Below are positions 1-11,607 of a stretch of DNA of 64,000 nucleotides, piece after piece; position 1 is the stretch's first letter; each line of letters opens with the position of its first letter. This DNA is from Thozetella sp. PMI_491. Lineage: Eukaryota > Ascomycota > Sordariomycetes > Chaetosphaeriales > Chaetosphaeriaceae. The stretch covers positions 248,001 to 312,000 of the forward strand of contig MU270078.1 of the NCBI GenBank assembly GCA_021432635.1. Direction: 5' to 3'. The notes beneath the pieces were generated by a model, which saw nothing but the letters and a program-made list of their open reading frames with translations, was not told where the DNA came from and made no database searches. Both the position numbers and the translations under genes were made by a program.

Positions 1-2238
1 AGTTCTGCTCAACGAACGATACCTGCGCGCCGTTCCACTGTAGCAACCTCAAGGTGGGTTGGCTTGACTTGACGGGGTCCCAGGGCCCAGTATCGGTAGT
101 CTGCGTTAGTGTCGACAAGTAGCCCCTTGCTACGAGGTAGCCAGGGTCTGGATTTGGATCGCCGGTCCGCGCAAATGTAGACCAGTAGTCAACGACTAGC
201 TGCAGGAACGGCACATCCAGACCGTCGCGGTCCGCCTGGCCCCGACGAGCCATCGTTGCAAACACGATGACCTGCTCGCCGCCGTGACACTTGTAGTATT
301 CTTGATCAGGGTCACCATTGGGACGCTCGGGGGTTGCTGGCGGGGTACACCAGGGCTGGGTGTAGCCAAGGGGCTGATAGGTGCGATTGAATTCGAACGT
401 GTATGTCGACTTCCACGCCACGTGCTTGGCAGCTGAATACGATTTGGCCAAATTAAAGCAAGTGAAGGCGGCATCTGTGACGACGCGGAGCGATGCATTG
501 AAGATCTGTTCCGGAGTGCCGCTGACCGGCACGGAAGGGATGAGGAGTGGAATGAGCGAGCCTAGTCCAGCAGGTAGGCCGAAAGCCGGCCCAACGAACT
601 TATCGAAGTACTCCGGAAGGGTTGTCCCGTTGGTTGGATATTCACTGACGAAGACGCCAGCCTCATCTCGGTTGATGCCGGTCATGACGGAGACATTGAC
701 GGCATAGCTTGACTGGTTGACTACAAGGATCCTGTAGTTGATGTACGTTCCGTCGTCAACGACTGTACTACTCCCGGGATAAACAGGATAGTCAGCGCCT
801 TCATGTTAACGCTGGCTTTGAATTTTGAGCTTACGCATAATTGGTTGGCAAATTGACAATTTCGAAGCCTGTGTAATTCCCAAGGCATGCAATCGAGTTA
901 GTCGCATTGAGGCAGCTTGCCTGCGCAAGCACCTTTGTGGTACTCGTGTTGTAGGCCTGCTCAACGCTGGGGTATTGGGCAAACGATAATAACCCATTAG
1001 TAGCAGCGCCGTCGGGGCTAGATTGCATTATGGCTCGTTGGAATAGCCCTTGTGCCCTCGGCGACGCGAGAAGAGCTTGTACGCTAGCGCCACCGGCCGA
1101 CTCACCAAAGATGGTAACGCGGTCAGGGTCGCCTCCGAAGAAGGAAATGTATTTTTGTACCCACTCAAGAGCGGCTACCATATCTGATATGGCGTAGTTT
1201 CCTTTGTGGACGCCGTCATTAAAGGCCAGGAAACCCAGTGAACCAACTCTGTAGTTGATCGATACCACCACGACATCCCCGCGCGATGCGAGGTTAGTGC
1301 CATCTGTATTTGGGTTCTTGCCCGACCCAGTGGTAAAGGCACCGCCATATATGTACAACATGACGGGTTTGAGTTGTGACTTCTCAGCACCTGTGTTGGA
1401 CGGAAGATAGGGAGTCCATACATTGGCGAAAAGGCAGTCCTAGCATCCTCAGTCAATACTTGGATTAGACGACTAGAGAGGAGAGCATGCTCTCTACGAC
1501 ATACCTCGCTACTACCGCTTTCGACTTCGCCAATTGGTTGAGAGCAATCAGCCCCGGCCGACGTCGCGTTGATTATGTCGTCACGACGGAAGTCACGCCG
1601 CTGAGCGTATGCGAATCTCTGGGGTGGGTCAGCGTACCGCAGGCCGCGGAACTTCCACACATGAAGGTCGCGGTATCCGGTGAGCCAGGCTGACCCGATA
1701 TTTTGAGTAACCTGCCAGGTTTCTGAAATATCATCGGAAGTAGCAGATGACACTTGGGCGCTTTGAGTGCACAAGGAGGGGAGGATTTGGCGACAATCAA
1801 GATTCTCGTGGACAATGCCTTGGGCGTCGATGCCGCGGCAATCGGCCTGGCAGTTGTGTGCTTTCGACACCCAATAGAGTTGCTGCTGAGCGGCGAGTCC
1901 TTGGAAGCCCTGATATGCCAGGGATGCCTTGAGAGTTTTGTTAAAGTTTTGAGTATCTGGGTCCCAAAGGACCTCGTTCAGAAGGCTACATGCCGATGCG
2001 GCAGCAGCGTATGGTCTCGGGGCGCCGAGTAGAATAGCGGCAGTACCATCGTTCTCGGCACCTACTATCATTAGTCACGTTGATTGAGACACAAACCGTG
2101 GGATATCGTACCGTCGAGAAGATTCTCTGTGAGTATCATTAGCCCACCATCCTGGTAAGACTTTTGGCTGGTGAGGCACAAAACGGGCACCCCTGCGAGC
2201 AACAGTCTCGTTGCAGCGACACTTAGCCTCATCATCAT
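1..2238 (-). CDS. Secreted type-B carboxylesterase (partial, cut by left edge)
   Basis: Carboxylesterase/lipase of the cholinesterase-like alpha/beta hydrolase family, predicted to hydrolyse ester substrates outside the cell. Exons read 2238-2112, 2061-1505, 1439-835 and 770-1. The introns have GT..AG ends and restore the family sequence, for example the EDCLFANVW block that follows the second intron. The start gives a hydrophobic signal peptide (MMMRLSVAATRLLLAGVPVL). The nucleophile motif GESAGG lies near residue 341, preceded by the YGGAF oxyanion region, and CHGGE near the C-terminus carries the likely catalytic histidine. The stop codon lies just outside the window. The N-terminal 100 or so residues before the canonical 'FRGLRYADPP' block are longer than in typical family members. 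Family assignment is firm; substrate is unknown. Confidence 0.85.
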
Positions 2239-2824
2239 CACGTTTATTCTAGTCGATGTAACGCGACCCCTTCTGGCCTTCGTAGGAGATGCACGACTTA
2301 CGATCTTGGCGATCCGGCCATTTATCTCAAAGATACCGAAGCAACACGGAGAGAGACTGCGGTCTATATGCTAACCTGATCTGACTTTCAGTGCAGGAAA
2401 ATACTCAAGTCTGGCATCGGCCACATCCTCGAAACCCGAAACCCGCACCTCCCGGGCCCAGCAAAATTCAATAGTGCATTTTTAAGTCTCAACGATACTT
2501 GGGGTAGTCGCCGAACATAATGCAATTCCCCAGGTTCCTGCATTTGAACTAACTGTGACTCGTGGATTAATTCGAGCTGAGCGTTGGACCCCAGTCAGTA
2601 GGTACATAGGCCCGACATGCCGACGAGCCGGGGTCTTTCTTAGCTACCTACCCCGAACCAGGACCTTCGAGTGGCCTATATTCGAATGCTCGAGGCGAAT
2701 TAAACTAAATTGCTTTGAGCATGTTCGACACATATAGTATATTCGGGTTAGCTCTGCCCTTACTCCGACCGTCCAAAACAAAGCCGAGATGCGAGCAGAG
2801 TGTTACTAGAACATAATAGATAAC
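2239..2824. other. Intergenic, no gene seen
   Basis: About 590 bp upstream of the carboxylesterase and downstream of the next minus-strand gene. Short open frames only. It should contain the carboxylesterase promoter; I recognise no clear element. Confidence 0.5.
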
Positions 2825-3863
2825 TCAAGCTGCCTGGCTCTTAGCCCATTCCTCTCGTTGCTTGCTCATCTGCCTCATCTTGTCCATCCACTGGATGTGG
2901 AACTCAAGTGCGCTCTCCTGCGCTTCTTGCTCCTTCTCATCCGGGTGTTTCCACTCAAAGGGAATATCTATCAGCTGCATCTCGAATCCCATGTACATGG
3001 GCTCCCAGTCCGAGGAATGATAGAGGTCGCCCGCAGAGATCTTGTTCCTGTCCGTCTTGGTCCACGCATCGTCGTTCAGCGGAATCCAACCCATGGGCTG
3101 TGGAGGATAATCGGAGAAGTAGGCCAGGGCATGGACCCTGCGCGACCTCCACGCAGCATGCAGCCGGTTCGCCTCTTCGGCATGGTGCTCGTCAAGCTGC
3201 AGCCTCCAGCCCTCCGGCTTGCCCGCAGGAAGACTGGTCACCAGGGGCGGATAGGCAACGTCGGCGTAGGGGTCTACGTCCTTGGACGTTTTCCGGGTCT
3301 CCGAGAACTCCGTCCTCAGACGGCTCCAGTGTGCCCGAAGCGCCTTGGTGCGCTCGGCGAGGCCGGAGGGGTCGCCATGAGGAGGGCTGCTAATCTGGCT
3401 GAGGTTGCTATCGGCATCAGCGTAGCCGATTACGCGAGAGGTGATATCGTCTCGGGTCTCCAGCGATAAGAGCAGGTCGGAACAAAAGTCCAAGTCGTCT
3501 TCGGGCAGGGGGGTCGGGTGAAGCGTTGCTCGCAGGACCTGGACAATATAACCCACTGGATGCACGTCAGTAGAGTGGTGCGTACAGCGCAGGTTGTGGG
3601 CTCAAACCTTCTCTGACGGCGTCATCGAGGTGGTCGGGGGCCGGGGCATAGCTGGCCGGCACATGCGGCCAAACCTGCTCCAGAGGCGTCTCTGCTGCCG
3701 GCGGCCTGTCTACATTTTCCTCCGGCGGGGCCTCGGGGCCGAGCAGGGCTTCCAGCGTGAAGCTGCTAGCGCCGAACGGGGAATCGGGAACGAATTTGGG
3801 AGGCGCGCGCATTGTGTCTTTAATGCCTTCAGTTTTCCGGTGTTCAAAAATGCAGCCGTACAT
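2825..3863 (-). CDS. Hypothetical protein, two exons, unknown function
   Basis: Exons 3863-3608 and 3555-2825. The 52-nt intron has donor GTTTGAG, branch CTACTGAC and acceptor CAG, and joins '..DDAVRE' to 'VGYIVQVLRATLHP..' in frame, giving about 328 residues. A second possible start at 3812 (MRAPPKFVPDS) may be the real one. The N-terminal third is proline/glutamate rich and probably disordered. The C-terminal two thirds is charged with several tryptophans (for example AWRSRR, WIPLNDDAW, FEWKHPDE) and a helical, charged tail. I see no signal peptide, membrane segment or family motif. The clean intron and even composition argue that it is a real gene; I do not recognise the family. Confidence 0.65.
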
Positions 3864-5205
3864 GGCATGGAACCCAATGACAGGGCCTAACTATTTGATA
3901 TATACCCTTTTTTTGTTCTTGGGCTGGGCGCAGGCAACTCAGCAGGGTCCCCCGTCCATCCTAGGCAGCAGACCCGCTTTTTCAGCCAACAACGCCGATA
4001 GTATTCGGGAAGCAGTCTATTTAGGACTTCACAGACTCCCAAGCAATCACGGCGCAGAATCCGTTAAGGGAGGAGGCTTCTGTCGTTTTGCGCATGATGA
4101 GGCACAGTGCCGTCTCGACTCGCGTTTGTTCCCCGAGCAAAGCGGAGGAGGCAGCGGCACACTAGTCACCACGAATGCTGCATTGGAGAGCCCACATAGA
4201 AAATGCGGCTTCCTGGGATTCTATAGTGCCGAGGTGTCTTAAGGTTACAAATGCTCCATATCTACTCTAAAAACGATCTTAAACTGGGAGATTCGCTCTA
4301 AATTTTGCCATACTGTCTGGCGTAACCTGCTACGCCATGGGGGGGGGGGATCTTGCAGCCTACTCAGACCCCCGTGCATGATGGAAAGGGCTGGCCCGAA
4401 GAAAATGGCGAGGCAGAGGAATTTTCGTGTAGACGTCCGTAGTCCAGCGAGCGAAGAACACGCTCAGCATAATAAGTCAGAACATCACCAACCCGTTCTT
4501 CCTGGCCCTCAAGGCCAACATCATCCCGATAAAATGAGGCAGGGAGCAGATGTAGAAGAATAGCAGCACTCCAACAAGTGTTTAGAAGATAATACACTTC
4601 TGCATCAGAGAACCACAGCCTCGTTGTAAACAAGGACCCATTCACATCTTCGGCCGCAGCACAGTGGCCTGGGATCTCGAACATGAAAGTCTCGTAGAAG
4701 GAGATGATCGACTCTACCCGCTCTAGTATTGTCGAAATAGAGGCTGTTCTCGCCTACTTTTTGATGAACACACAGCTACAGGGATTTTTATGGACGTACA
4801 AGATGCCAAGGCAAATCCCGTCAACCCAGTTGTCGTTCGGCGGAAATCCGCGTCAGATTGGGGTGGCCGCGTATAACGGCCACTGCCACCCACAAGGCGA
4901 TAACACATGCTAAGCGGACCAATCCATCATGTGACGCAGATTCAATAACCGGTATATTTTACGAGGGCTTCGTTGAATTAGCTTGAGATTGCGGATTGTG
5001 CGACCTGGCTCTATCAGGTCACGTCGTCTCCCAAGCGAAGCCTATCGGCGATAGGCGGACGCTACTTTTCGGACATCCGGCGGGATGAAGACACCGTGCC
5101 AGTATCAGTCAGCGACCGTGTGAGCCTTTCGAATGTCATTCTCTGCGTAAAACAACGGGCCATGACTTCAGAAAAACACATGATTCACCGGGGAACTTTC
5201 CAAAC
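3864..5205. other. Intergenic, no supportable gene
   Basis: About 1.3 kb. The minus strand between 4364 and 4720 has an open stretch with hydrophobic segments in two frames (for example LLFFYICSLPHFIGMM). It could be a decayed membrane-protein fragment, but no family is recognisable and I do not call a gene. A G11 run lies near 4338-4348. Confidence 0.4.
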
Positions 5206-5762
5206 ATGCGCATCACCCAGGCCGAGTCTCATCACATCTCCGTCCTCGCTGGCCGAGCCGAGACTGTCGTGCTGTGCAAGACGGTCCGGGCGCTAGCGGA
5301 GAGAGAGCAAACTTCGGCGGACGACATATTGATCGCCTGCAAGGATGACTTCCAGCAGACAGCAGCTCACATAGCAGCCAAGTCCGGTCAAACGAGTATG
5401 AACACATCTAATCTCAAGGATGGGAGCAGCTAACTAAGGCGCGAGCAGGCTCGATCGATGCCCTAGGGTCTCTCTTTGGCGATGATGCCAAAAGAGTGAC
5501 TTATTTCAACATGGCGAATCGGTTTTCTGGGGACAGACCGGTGCACACAGCAATGCGGCACGGGTGGCTGGAGGCCTTCCGGTCACTGGTGAGGAACGGG
5601 GCTGACCCGACCATCAGCAACCGCTTCGGAGACACGGTGATGGATTACGAGGGCGATTACGAGCCCGGAGAGGTCCAGGAGATAATCGACGGATACCAGC
5701 AAAGCTTGGAATCGAAAAAAGAGGTAGGATTAAGCCAGGAACTTTTGGGGCATGCTGTATGA
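5206..5762 (+). CDS. Small ankyrin-repeat protein
   Basis: Exons 5206-5395 and 5449-5762, joined by a 53-nt intron (GTATGA donor, GCTAAC branch, GCAG acceptor), giving 167 residues. Ankyrin-type helices are visible: 'QTAAHIAAKSGQT' near residue 52, then 'RPVHTAMRHGWLEAFRSLV' and 'NGADPTISNRFGDTVMDY' in exon 2. The protein is short and has no other domain, so a protein-binding role is the only reasonable inference. It is convergent with the alpha/beta hydrolase gene, whose stop lies 116 bp away. It could also be the remnant of a larger ankyrin protein, but start, intron and stop are all in order. Confidence 0.75.
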
Positions 5763-5878
5763 TACATATGACTAGCACATCGTCCGATTACCTAGGTCTG
5801 AGGAGGCGATTTAAGTAGGGTAAGCGCAAGAGACGGAGCTACAATTTTCAGCCTTCACCGCCTTATCCACCTATTGCA

Positions 5879-8173
5879 TTACGACCTAACGGGAAGCAGT
5901 CCCGGGCTCAGCACACTCATCTCTCTCAGGTGCTCGCGCCATGCTTGCATGGGATCGTCGTTGGATGTGGGCGTGGACGGGGTCGACGTCGAGTTCTGCT
6001 TCACGCCGTAGAGGTAAGGTTTCTCGTTGGCGAAGCACGCTGTCTCCTGGTCCGCTGGCACCTTGCCCTCCAGAATAAAAGCCTTTGCGATAGCATCGGT
6101 GCAGTTGGAGGTGTCCCTGGAGGAGTGTCCGTACCCATGGTGCGCGATCAGCCGGGCGTTCTGCCCCATCTCAGCCAGTAACCGGCGGCCGTTGCGCAGA
6201 GGCGTGGCGGGATCGTACGTCTCGGCAATGAGCAGGATTGGGTGCTTGAGGGTGTTGTTCAGGTTGCCGCGGTACACCTCGGCTGGCTTCGGCCAGTACT
6301 TGGCAAAGTTCCGACAGGGGAAGATGTTGTAGAAGCGCGAATTGCCGGCAATCCAGGACTTGGATGTCATGTTCGCCCAGAGTTCGGCGTAGAAGGCGAT
6401 CGTATCGCCACCTGGTGGCAGGGGGGCGTCATAGGCGTCTCCGCAGATGACCATGGTGCCGAGCTCGTCCGATGACGGAGAGACCGGCTCCGGAGAGCAG
6501 GTCTGCTTTGGGGTGTACTCCCAGGCGCCCTCCACGAGCGCGGCGGCAAGCGTCGCGTTGCCTCCCTCGAGCTCGTAAAGGACCTTGGCGAGCGTGGGCC
6601 AGCTGGTTGCGCTGTACATGGCAGAATAGAGATTGGGGATGAGAAGCGAGTAGGTGAGGATGCCAGGCCCGCTCGTCATGGTGTATACGGGAACCGGACG
6701 AGTGATCAGGGAGGTGATCAAGGTCTTCATGCGCGATTCAAGATCCTCGAGAGTGACGGCCTTGCCATTGCGCGGCTGGGCAAGTGCACAATAGCTAGGA
6801 CCGGCCTTCAAGCACTCGCCCAGGAAGCCGTCGTGCCAAGCATTGGTGCCGTTGTCGAGGGCTGTCCACCCGAAACCGCCGAGCAGCCGGTGGTCGCGCT
6901 GGTACTCAGTCCCGTCGAGGATGATGCGGCCGGAGCTGTTTGGGAACATGTTCACGTAGGTCTGCCCGATGCCGGTGCCGTAGCTGACCAGGTAGCCCGT
7001 CAAGTCGTCCTCGCCGATCGCCTTGCGGATCTCCTCGAGGTCGCGAGCGACAAAGGCGGTCGTCATGAAGCGGGGCAGGTCGCCGTGGCGTTCTTTGCAG
7101 GCGCGGAAGGTAGCGTCGTTGAACGCGTCGGCGACCGCGAGGTAGGCCTTTGGATCAGGAGACACCTCGATGTGCTGGTTGAGCGCGAGGGACCACCTAT
7201 CCCTGTCCGCGTTGAAGGGGAAACACGCGATGGCCGGCAGCGAGGCATTAACGCCGCGGGGATCCCACCCAAGGACATCGAACTTGCCGCCGCTCAACCG
7301 CTTCGTGACACCCTCGGCGCCACTCCAGGCATACCTGGTGCCGCTGCCTCCCGGACCGCCGGGCTCAATCACGATCGTCCGCTCGCTCTTGGTGCCGGGT
7401 GCCGGCGCATTTTCGCTCCGCTGGGCGATCAGGGCCCGTCCGGGCAAGGACGCTGCGCGGGCAAGGCCAGACACTTGATACTTGGTCACAGCGAGACGGG
7501 CGATGCGGGTGTCCGACTTGTTCGTGTAGTCCAGAGGGACGTCGAGGTAGCCACAGAGATAGATGCCACGACCGGCATACGGGTCGCTGGTTGAGTTCGA
7601 GGTAGTGGTGTTGCCCCAGCTCCAGTGCGACGGGTCCGGGTCGAAGAGGTCCGACCAGGTCTGGGCGGGATGGGTGTCGTTGAGGGCCGGCGGCACAGTC
7701 CGGCGGGTGCACGGGAGGAACTGGAAAGGGTCATTGGGCTTAGGGAACTGCCCATAGACGGATCCGTTGCCGCTGCGAAGCCATTCTTTGCCGATCCCGG
7801 GGCTGTAATGCCGGTGAGGACGGTGCTCCTGAACATCGACAGCCGCAGACGTAAAGCGCAGGCGGTGGCCGAGGTCGGCAAACCAGCTCTTCTCGGTAAT
7901 GCAGAGGTAGCTGAAACCCACAAGGAATCCAGCGAAGACGGCGAGCCTCAAGGGCCACTTGTTCAGCCGGTTGGGCACGGCCCGGGCCAGCGGCGGTGTT
8001 GTTATCTCCGGCTTCCCCATAGCTTCCTCTGGCTCCAAAGTTGGGCCGGATTGCGATGATGAAGATGCTGAGGTCGAACCTTCCCAGAGCTCCGCTATCT
8101 CGGAGGTGCGGGGAGGTGCGGGGTAGGCACTAGGCTCCCATCCTTCCTCTCTCAAGCCTCGGTGAACTGCCAT
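5879..8173 (-). CDS. Membrane-anchored alpha/beta hydrolase with TAP C-terminal domain
   Basis: Intronless, 764 residues when started at the methionine of MAVHRGLREEGW. Upstream in-frame sequence exists but lacks family resemblance, and a TATAAAG on the minus strand at 8261-8267 sits about 90 bp upstream of this start. A single membrane segment near residues 72-92 (WPLRLAVFAGFLVGF) predicts a type-II membrane protein. The enzyme matches the tripeptidyl-aminopeptidase-like hydrolases: oxyanion loop PGGPGGSG near residue 272, nucleophile region LVSYGTG near 396, acid in YDPATPLR near 651 and histidine in GYGHSS near 681. The first glycine usually seen in GxSYG is leucine here. Probable role: cleavage of short peptides or related amides/esters outside the membrane. 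Confidence 0.8.
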   Translation of the reverse strand: MAVHRGLREEGWEPSAYPAPPRTSEIAELWEGSTSASSSSQSGPTLEPEEAMGKPEITTPPLARAVPNRLNKWPLRLAVFAGFLVGFSYLCITEKSWFADLGHRLRFTSAAVDVQEHRPHRHYSPGIGKEWLRSGNGSVYGQFPKPNDPFQFLPCTRRTVPPALNDTHPAQTWSDLFDPDPSHWSWGNTTTSNSTSDPYAGRGIYLCGYLDVPLDYTNKSDTRIARLAVTKYQVSGLARAASLPGRALIAQRSENAPAPGTKSERTIVIEPGGPGGSGTRYAWSGAEGVTKRLSGGKFDVLGWDPRGVNASLPAIACFPFNADRDRWSLALNQHIEVSPDPKAYLAVADAFNDATFRACKERHGDLPRFMTTAFVARDLEEIRKAIGEDDLTGYLVSYGTGIGQTYVNMFPNSSGRIILDGTEYQRDHRLLGGFGWTALDNGTNAWHDGFLGECLKAGPSYCALAQPRNGKAVTLEDLESRMKTLITSLITRPVPVYTMTSGPGILTYSLLIPNLYSAMYSATSWPTLAKVLYELEGGNATLAAALVEGAWEYTPKQTCSPEPVSPSSDELGTMVICGDAYDAPLPPGGDTIAFYAELWANMTSKSWIAGNSRFYNIFPCRNFAKYWPKPAEVYRGNLNNTLKHPILLIAETYDPATPLRNGRRLLAEMGQNARLIAHHGYGHSSRDTSNCTDAIAKAFILEGKVPADQETACFANEKPYLYGVKQNSTSTPSTPTSNDDPMQAWREHLREMSVLSPGLLPVRS

Positions 8174-9116
8174 AATTAGGGAGAGGGGAAGCGCTAAGAG
8201 CCAGCTGCAACTGCGCTTATGCAAGGGCAGCAGGGGACTGGCACGGGCTGCCCCTGGGGGCTTTATAATCCACCACGGGAACACAAGACAAAGCGAATTG
8301 GCGTATTGCCGACTCTCCCCGCACTGGAAAATAGGCAAGTTAGGCAGCTTAGGGGCGCTGCGGTCCCCGGCGCTCTGCCCTCTTGGCCCTCTATGTTGAA
8401 ATTGGCGGGGGCGGTCCTAGGCTGGCTAAATAAGACAAGCCGCCGATTGTCCCGTTGTAAGTAGTCCGGGGGGAAGCCTTTGTGGGTCGGCGATGCAGGT
8501 TGGAGTAGGATTCTTGTCCTACCCTTCTCCGTTTTGGTGGGCATGTCAGAACGCGGCTCGGATTGCAAACACCGTCGTCGAGGAAAGGGCGTCAAAGGGC
8601 GCGCGTGTTTTGTGTGCGCAGGCATGCCACTGCCGAGCAGAGCGGACAAAGAGGCACAGCGTAAATTCCAATGTCCCATCTTGCGGCCGAGCCGGCTAAG
8701 CTTGACTTTATAGGGCTGCTTAGTACAAGCTTGGCTGAATCTTAACGGGAGGTCCCTCGAGTCAAACCATGCCAGCGGGGCGAACATTCCGTGCCAAAGG
8801 GCGGACATTTGTTCCGCATCTCCTGCCTTGAGGGTTGGTCCATGCCCTCTATGGCGGGAATCTGAACCCACGATCTTGCTGGCCGAAATACCATAAGCTA
8901 CAGCCCACAAGCTCCTATGCGGCGCTTGCTGGCTTTGTAGAGGCCTCGCATTTCTTGAACGATCTATGTCCCACGAGCCTAAGTGCCGCTGCGGCACCTA
9001 CAATCCCAATTACAGCCCAAACCATGATCAGCGCTGAGCGCGTATACCACTAGCACCAGCCAAGAATCCACTCTTTCCCCTCTTCTCTCTTGTTGTACGG
9101 TATTCCTCACGGGCAA
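8174..9116. other. Intergenic with TATA-like site and a tRNA-like segment
   Basis: Contains the TATA-like element of the hydrolase gene (minus strand, 8261-8267) and a degenerate tRNA-like segment (see 8840-8908). No protein gene is supported. Confidence 0.5.
8840..8908 (-). other. Degenerate tRNA-like element (pseudo-tRNA or SINE-like)
   Basis: On the minus strand a box-A-like TAGCTTATGG is followed about 30 nt later by a box-B-like GGTTCAGATTCC inside a pairable GTGGG..CCCGC arm. The T-loop is one base too long, and I cannot fold a convincing anticodon arm or a full acceptor stem. It is best read as a decayed tRNA or tRNA-derived repeat rather than a working tRNA. Confidence 0.35.
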
Positions 9117-11607
9117 TCACGAATCTTGTGCCGAGCGGTGACTAGCTGCGTCATAAAGCGCCTGGATATCCCGCCGCCACTGAGTAGCCTCCGCCCGCTG
9201 AAATCGACGGTCATAGGTGACCAGCCCATTCACCTCGCCTTCAACGTCAGTCGTCTGGGTGTATACTGCGCTAGGACGGAATCAGCATTTAACAGTATGA
9301 AGCCGAAGACAGTGGAAACCGGCAACTTACCCACTGCAGGCGTATTTCGCAATCTGGTCCCTTAGCTCTCCGAGTAGTACATGTGCTCGGTAGTTGTACG
9401 CCTCCATATCTGCATTGATCTCGTACGTTTGGTTAATCAAATCGATTGCACCCTGAACATTCCATAGGCTGTTTTGCCACCATTAGCAACAAACATCTTC
9501 TGTCTAGCATATCTCTTGCCCAGCATGCAGAAGGAAACTCACTGCTCGATTGAGACGTTGTGGCCAATACCTCCAAACTCCCCCTGAAACCCGATCCGAT
9601 CAGAATCGTACGGCGTAGAGGCGAGCGAGTAGAAAGGAGTGCCGCACTGCGGATTGGCATAATGGTGGTTGTCCTGGTCAAAGCTATCAGCCTGTCTGTA
9701 GATTTAGCAAAGGCAGCGATCCAGCAACAGCCTACGTGGAAGTCCCCGGCGCCGTGGTCCACCCATCCGGTTACAGCGTTGACCAGACGTGTCGGGTCTA
9801 TCGACCGGATCATGTCGGTGATCTCAAACTCGGGGTAGTATGGTCCCGTGATCTGGCCCCAGCCTTCATTGTAGATAACCTATTGGGACGGGAATGACCC
9901 ATGTCAGCAGGGCATCGCAGGCCGTCCCCCAGAAAGGGGGTAGGAACCCTGGAAATGACCTACCCATGTGACGATGGAGGGGTAGCTCTTGTGCTCGTTA
10001 ATCATGACCTCAACCTGTCGCTCGAATTCAGCCTGTTGTTCCGCAGTCGGTGCGACGTCGCGCGGGGCCATGCTGGGCATGTCTTGAATGACGAGCAGCC
10101 CGAGCTGGTCGCATGCTGTGTAAAAGAGGTCAGGTTCCACCTTGATCTGGAACGTGTCGGATGCGAAGTTAGCTGTCTACCCTTTCGTGTCTCTGAAACC
10201 AGGACGCCGCGACTAGAAGAGCTTACATGTTTGCGGAGCATGTTCATGCCAAGACTCTTCAGCAATTTGAGATCCGATACAAGTGCCTCATATGTTGGCG
10301 CGAGGTAGATTCCGTCGGGCCAGAAGCCCTGGTCGAGGGTGCCAAACTGGAAGACAAAGTCGCCATTCAAGAGCGGCCGCAGCACGCCATTAACCTTGCC
10401 AGACGAGATAGTTCGGAAACCGGCATAGCTCGAGATCTCGTCTTCGCCCATAGAAATGGTGAGGGTGTACAAGGTCGGCGAGTCTGGTGACCACAGCTTT
10501 GGTGAGTCGACCTGGAACTGGAAAGGCTCGTTGGAGCTCCCAGTAAAGTTGCATACAATCGCCCCTGTTTCGTTCATCACCGAACCACTAACCGGCTCTG
10601 AATCATAGCTGTGGACAGTCATATTCACTAGATAGCATCAGTTTTGCTTCGAGGAGCAGCAGCCGAAGGTGCGTCTAACCGAGGCCGTGCATGTCTGCCG
10701 CCACATCCAGTTGGGTGACATGATTGAGCGGTGCATGCTCAATCCATACAGTCTGCCAGATGCCACTACAAGGGGTGTAGAAAATATGAGACGGCACTTT
10801 AGCTTGCTTTCCACACGGGACCCTCTCCAAAGGGTCATCAGTGGGGTCGTGGACGAATACGACTCTGCCGGCGCGAACGTTAGCTAAACGCAGCTCTCAT
10901 GTGCGCGCAACAGTAGACACCTACAATTCATTCGGAAGATGCAGGTTAAGCACGCTTGTAATATCAAGGGTGAATCGCCAGTAGCCCCCAACATTAGAAC
11001 CGATGGAGACCCCGTTGACGAAGACAGTCGCCTGGTTATCTACCGCTTCGAAGTTAAGAAGCACCTGCTTCAGCCCAGATTCATTCCACGCCTCCGGGAT
11101 AGTGAACGTTGTAGAAAACCACATGTCGGTTACGTTGCTATCCATTATTCCCGAGATTGCGCTCTCGATGCACGATGGTATCAGGACCTCCTGGGCAAGG
11201 GGGTAGGACGGAGGGCTACTGATCTCGTCAGGGCCTGAGGCTCGCTGATAAGTCCACACCCCATTCAGCGTTCTCCATTGCGTTCGATAGAGCTGAGGTC
11301 GGGGGTGTTGTGGCCACGGTTCCGTTCCGGCGTCAAGGGTCCATGGCGTGTCAAGCGGTGGCTTTTTAAGATTGTAGGGCTCTGGTGTCGCAGCTGGCGT
11401 CCATGATGGTTCTCCTGGTTCGCAGTCCGTGGGGAAATCACGCGCGGCGACTATAGGAAGGTGAATAGGTAGGATATCGCGTGATGGGTAAGTATCTTTA
11501 GTAGAAACTTGTGGGCACTCCAGGCCGCTGTGACCACATATTGCCCTAGCAGCGACGGGCGCTAGCAGGAGCAACCCTTGACAGAGATTCCGTGCGAGTA
11601 AGTGCAT
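9117..11607 (-). CDS. Secreted glycoside hydrolase family 2 protein
   Basis: Eight exons (11607-10925, 10864-10680, 10627-10227, 10146-9964, 9879-9736, 9673-9543, 9468-9331, 9270-9117), 672 residues in an unbroken frame. A signal peptide (MHLLARNLCQGLLLLAPVAARA) starts the protein. Domains in order: jelly-roll sugar-binding domain with 'RTLNGVWTYQ', an immunoglobulin-like domain, then the TIM barrel. YNEGWGQ near residue 488 carries the acid/base glutamate and GFQGEFGG near 564 the nucleophile. This is the GH2 class (beta-galactosidase, beta-glucuronidase, beta-mannosidase relatives). The sequence does not settle which sugar, though it lacks the large C-terminal domains of LacZ. Likely an extracellular polysaccharide side-chain hydrolase. 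Confidence 0.87.

Noticed and set aside
4338-4348. Shorter poly-G run
   Set aside because: Eleven G in an intergenic region is not unusual next to the much longer runs at 28.7 kb.
4364-4720. Hydrophobic minus-strand frames that might be a membrane-protein remnant
   Set aside because: Hydrophobic stretches fall in two frames with stops and no recognisable family; kept only as a remark.
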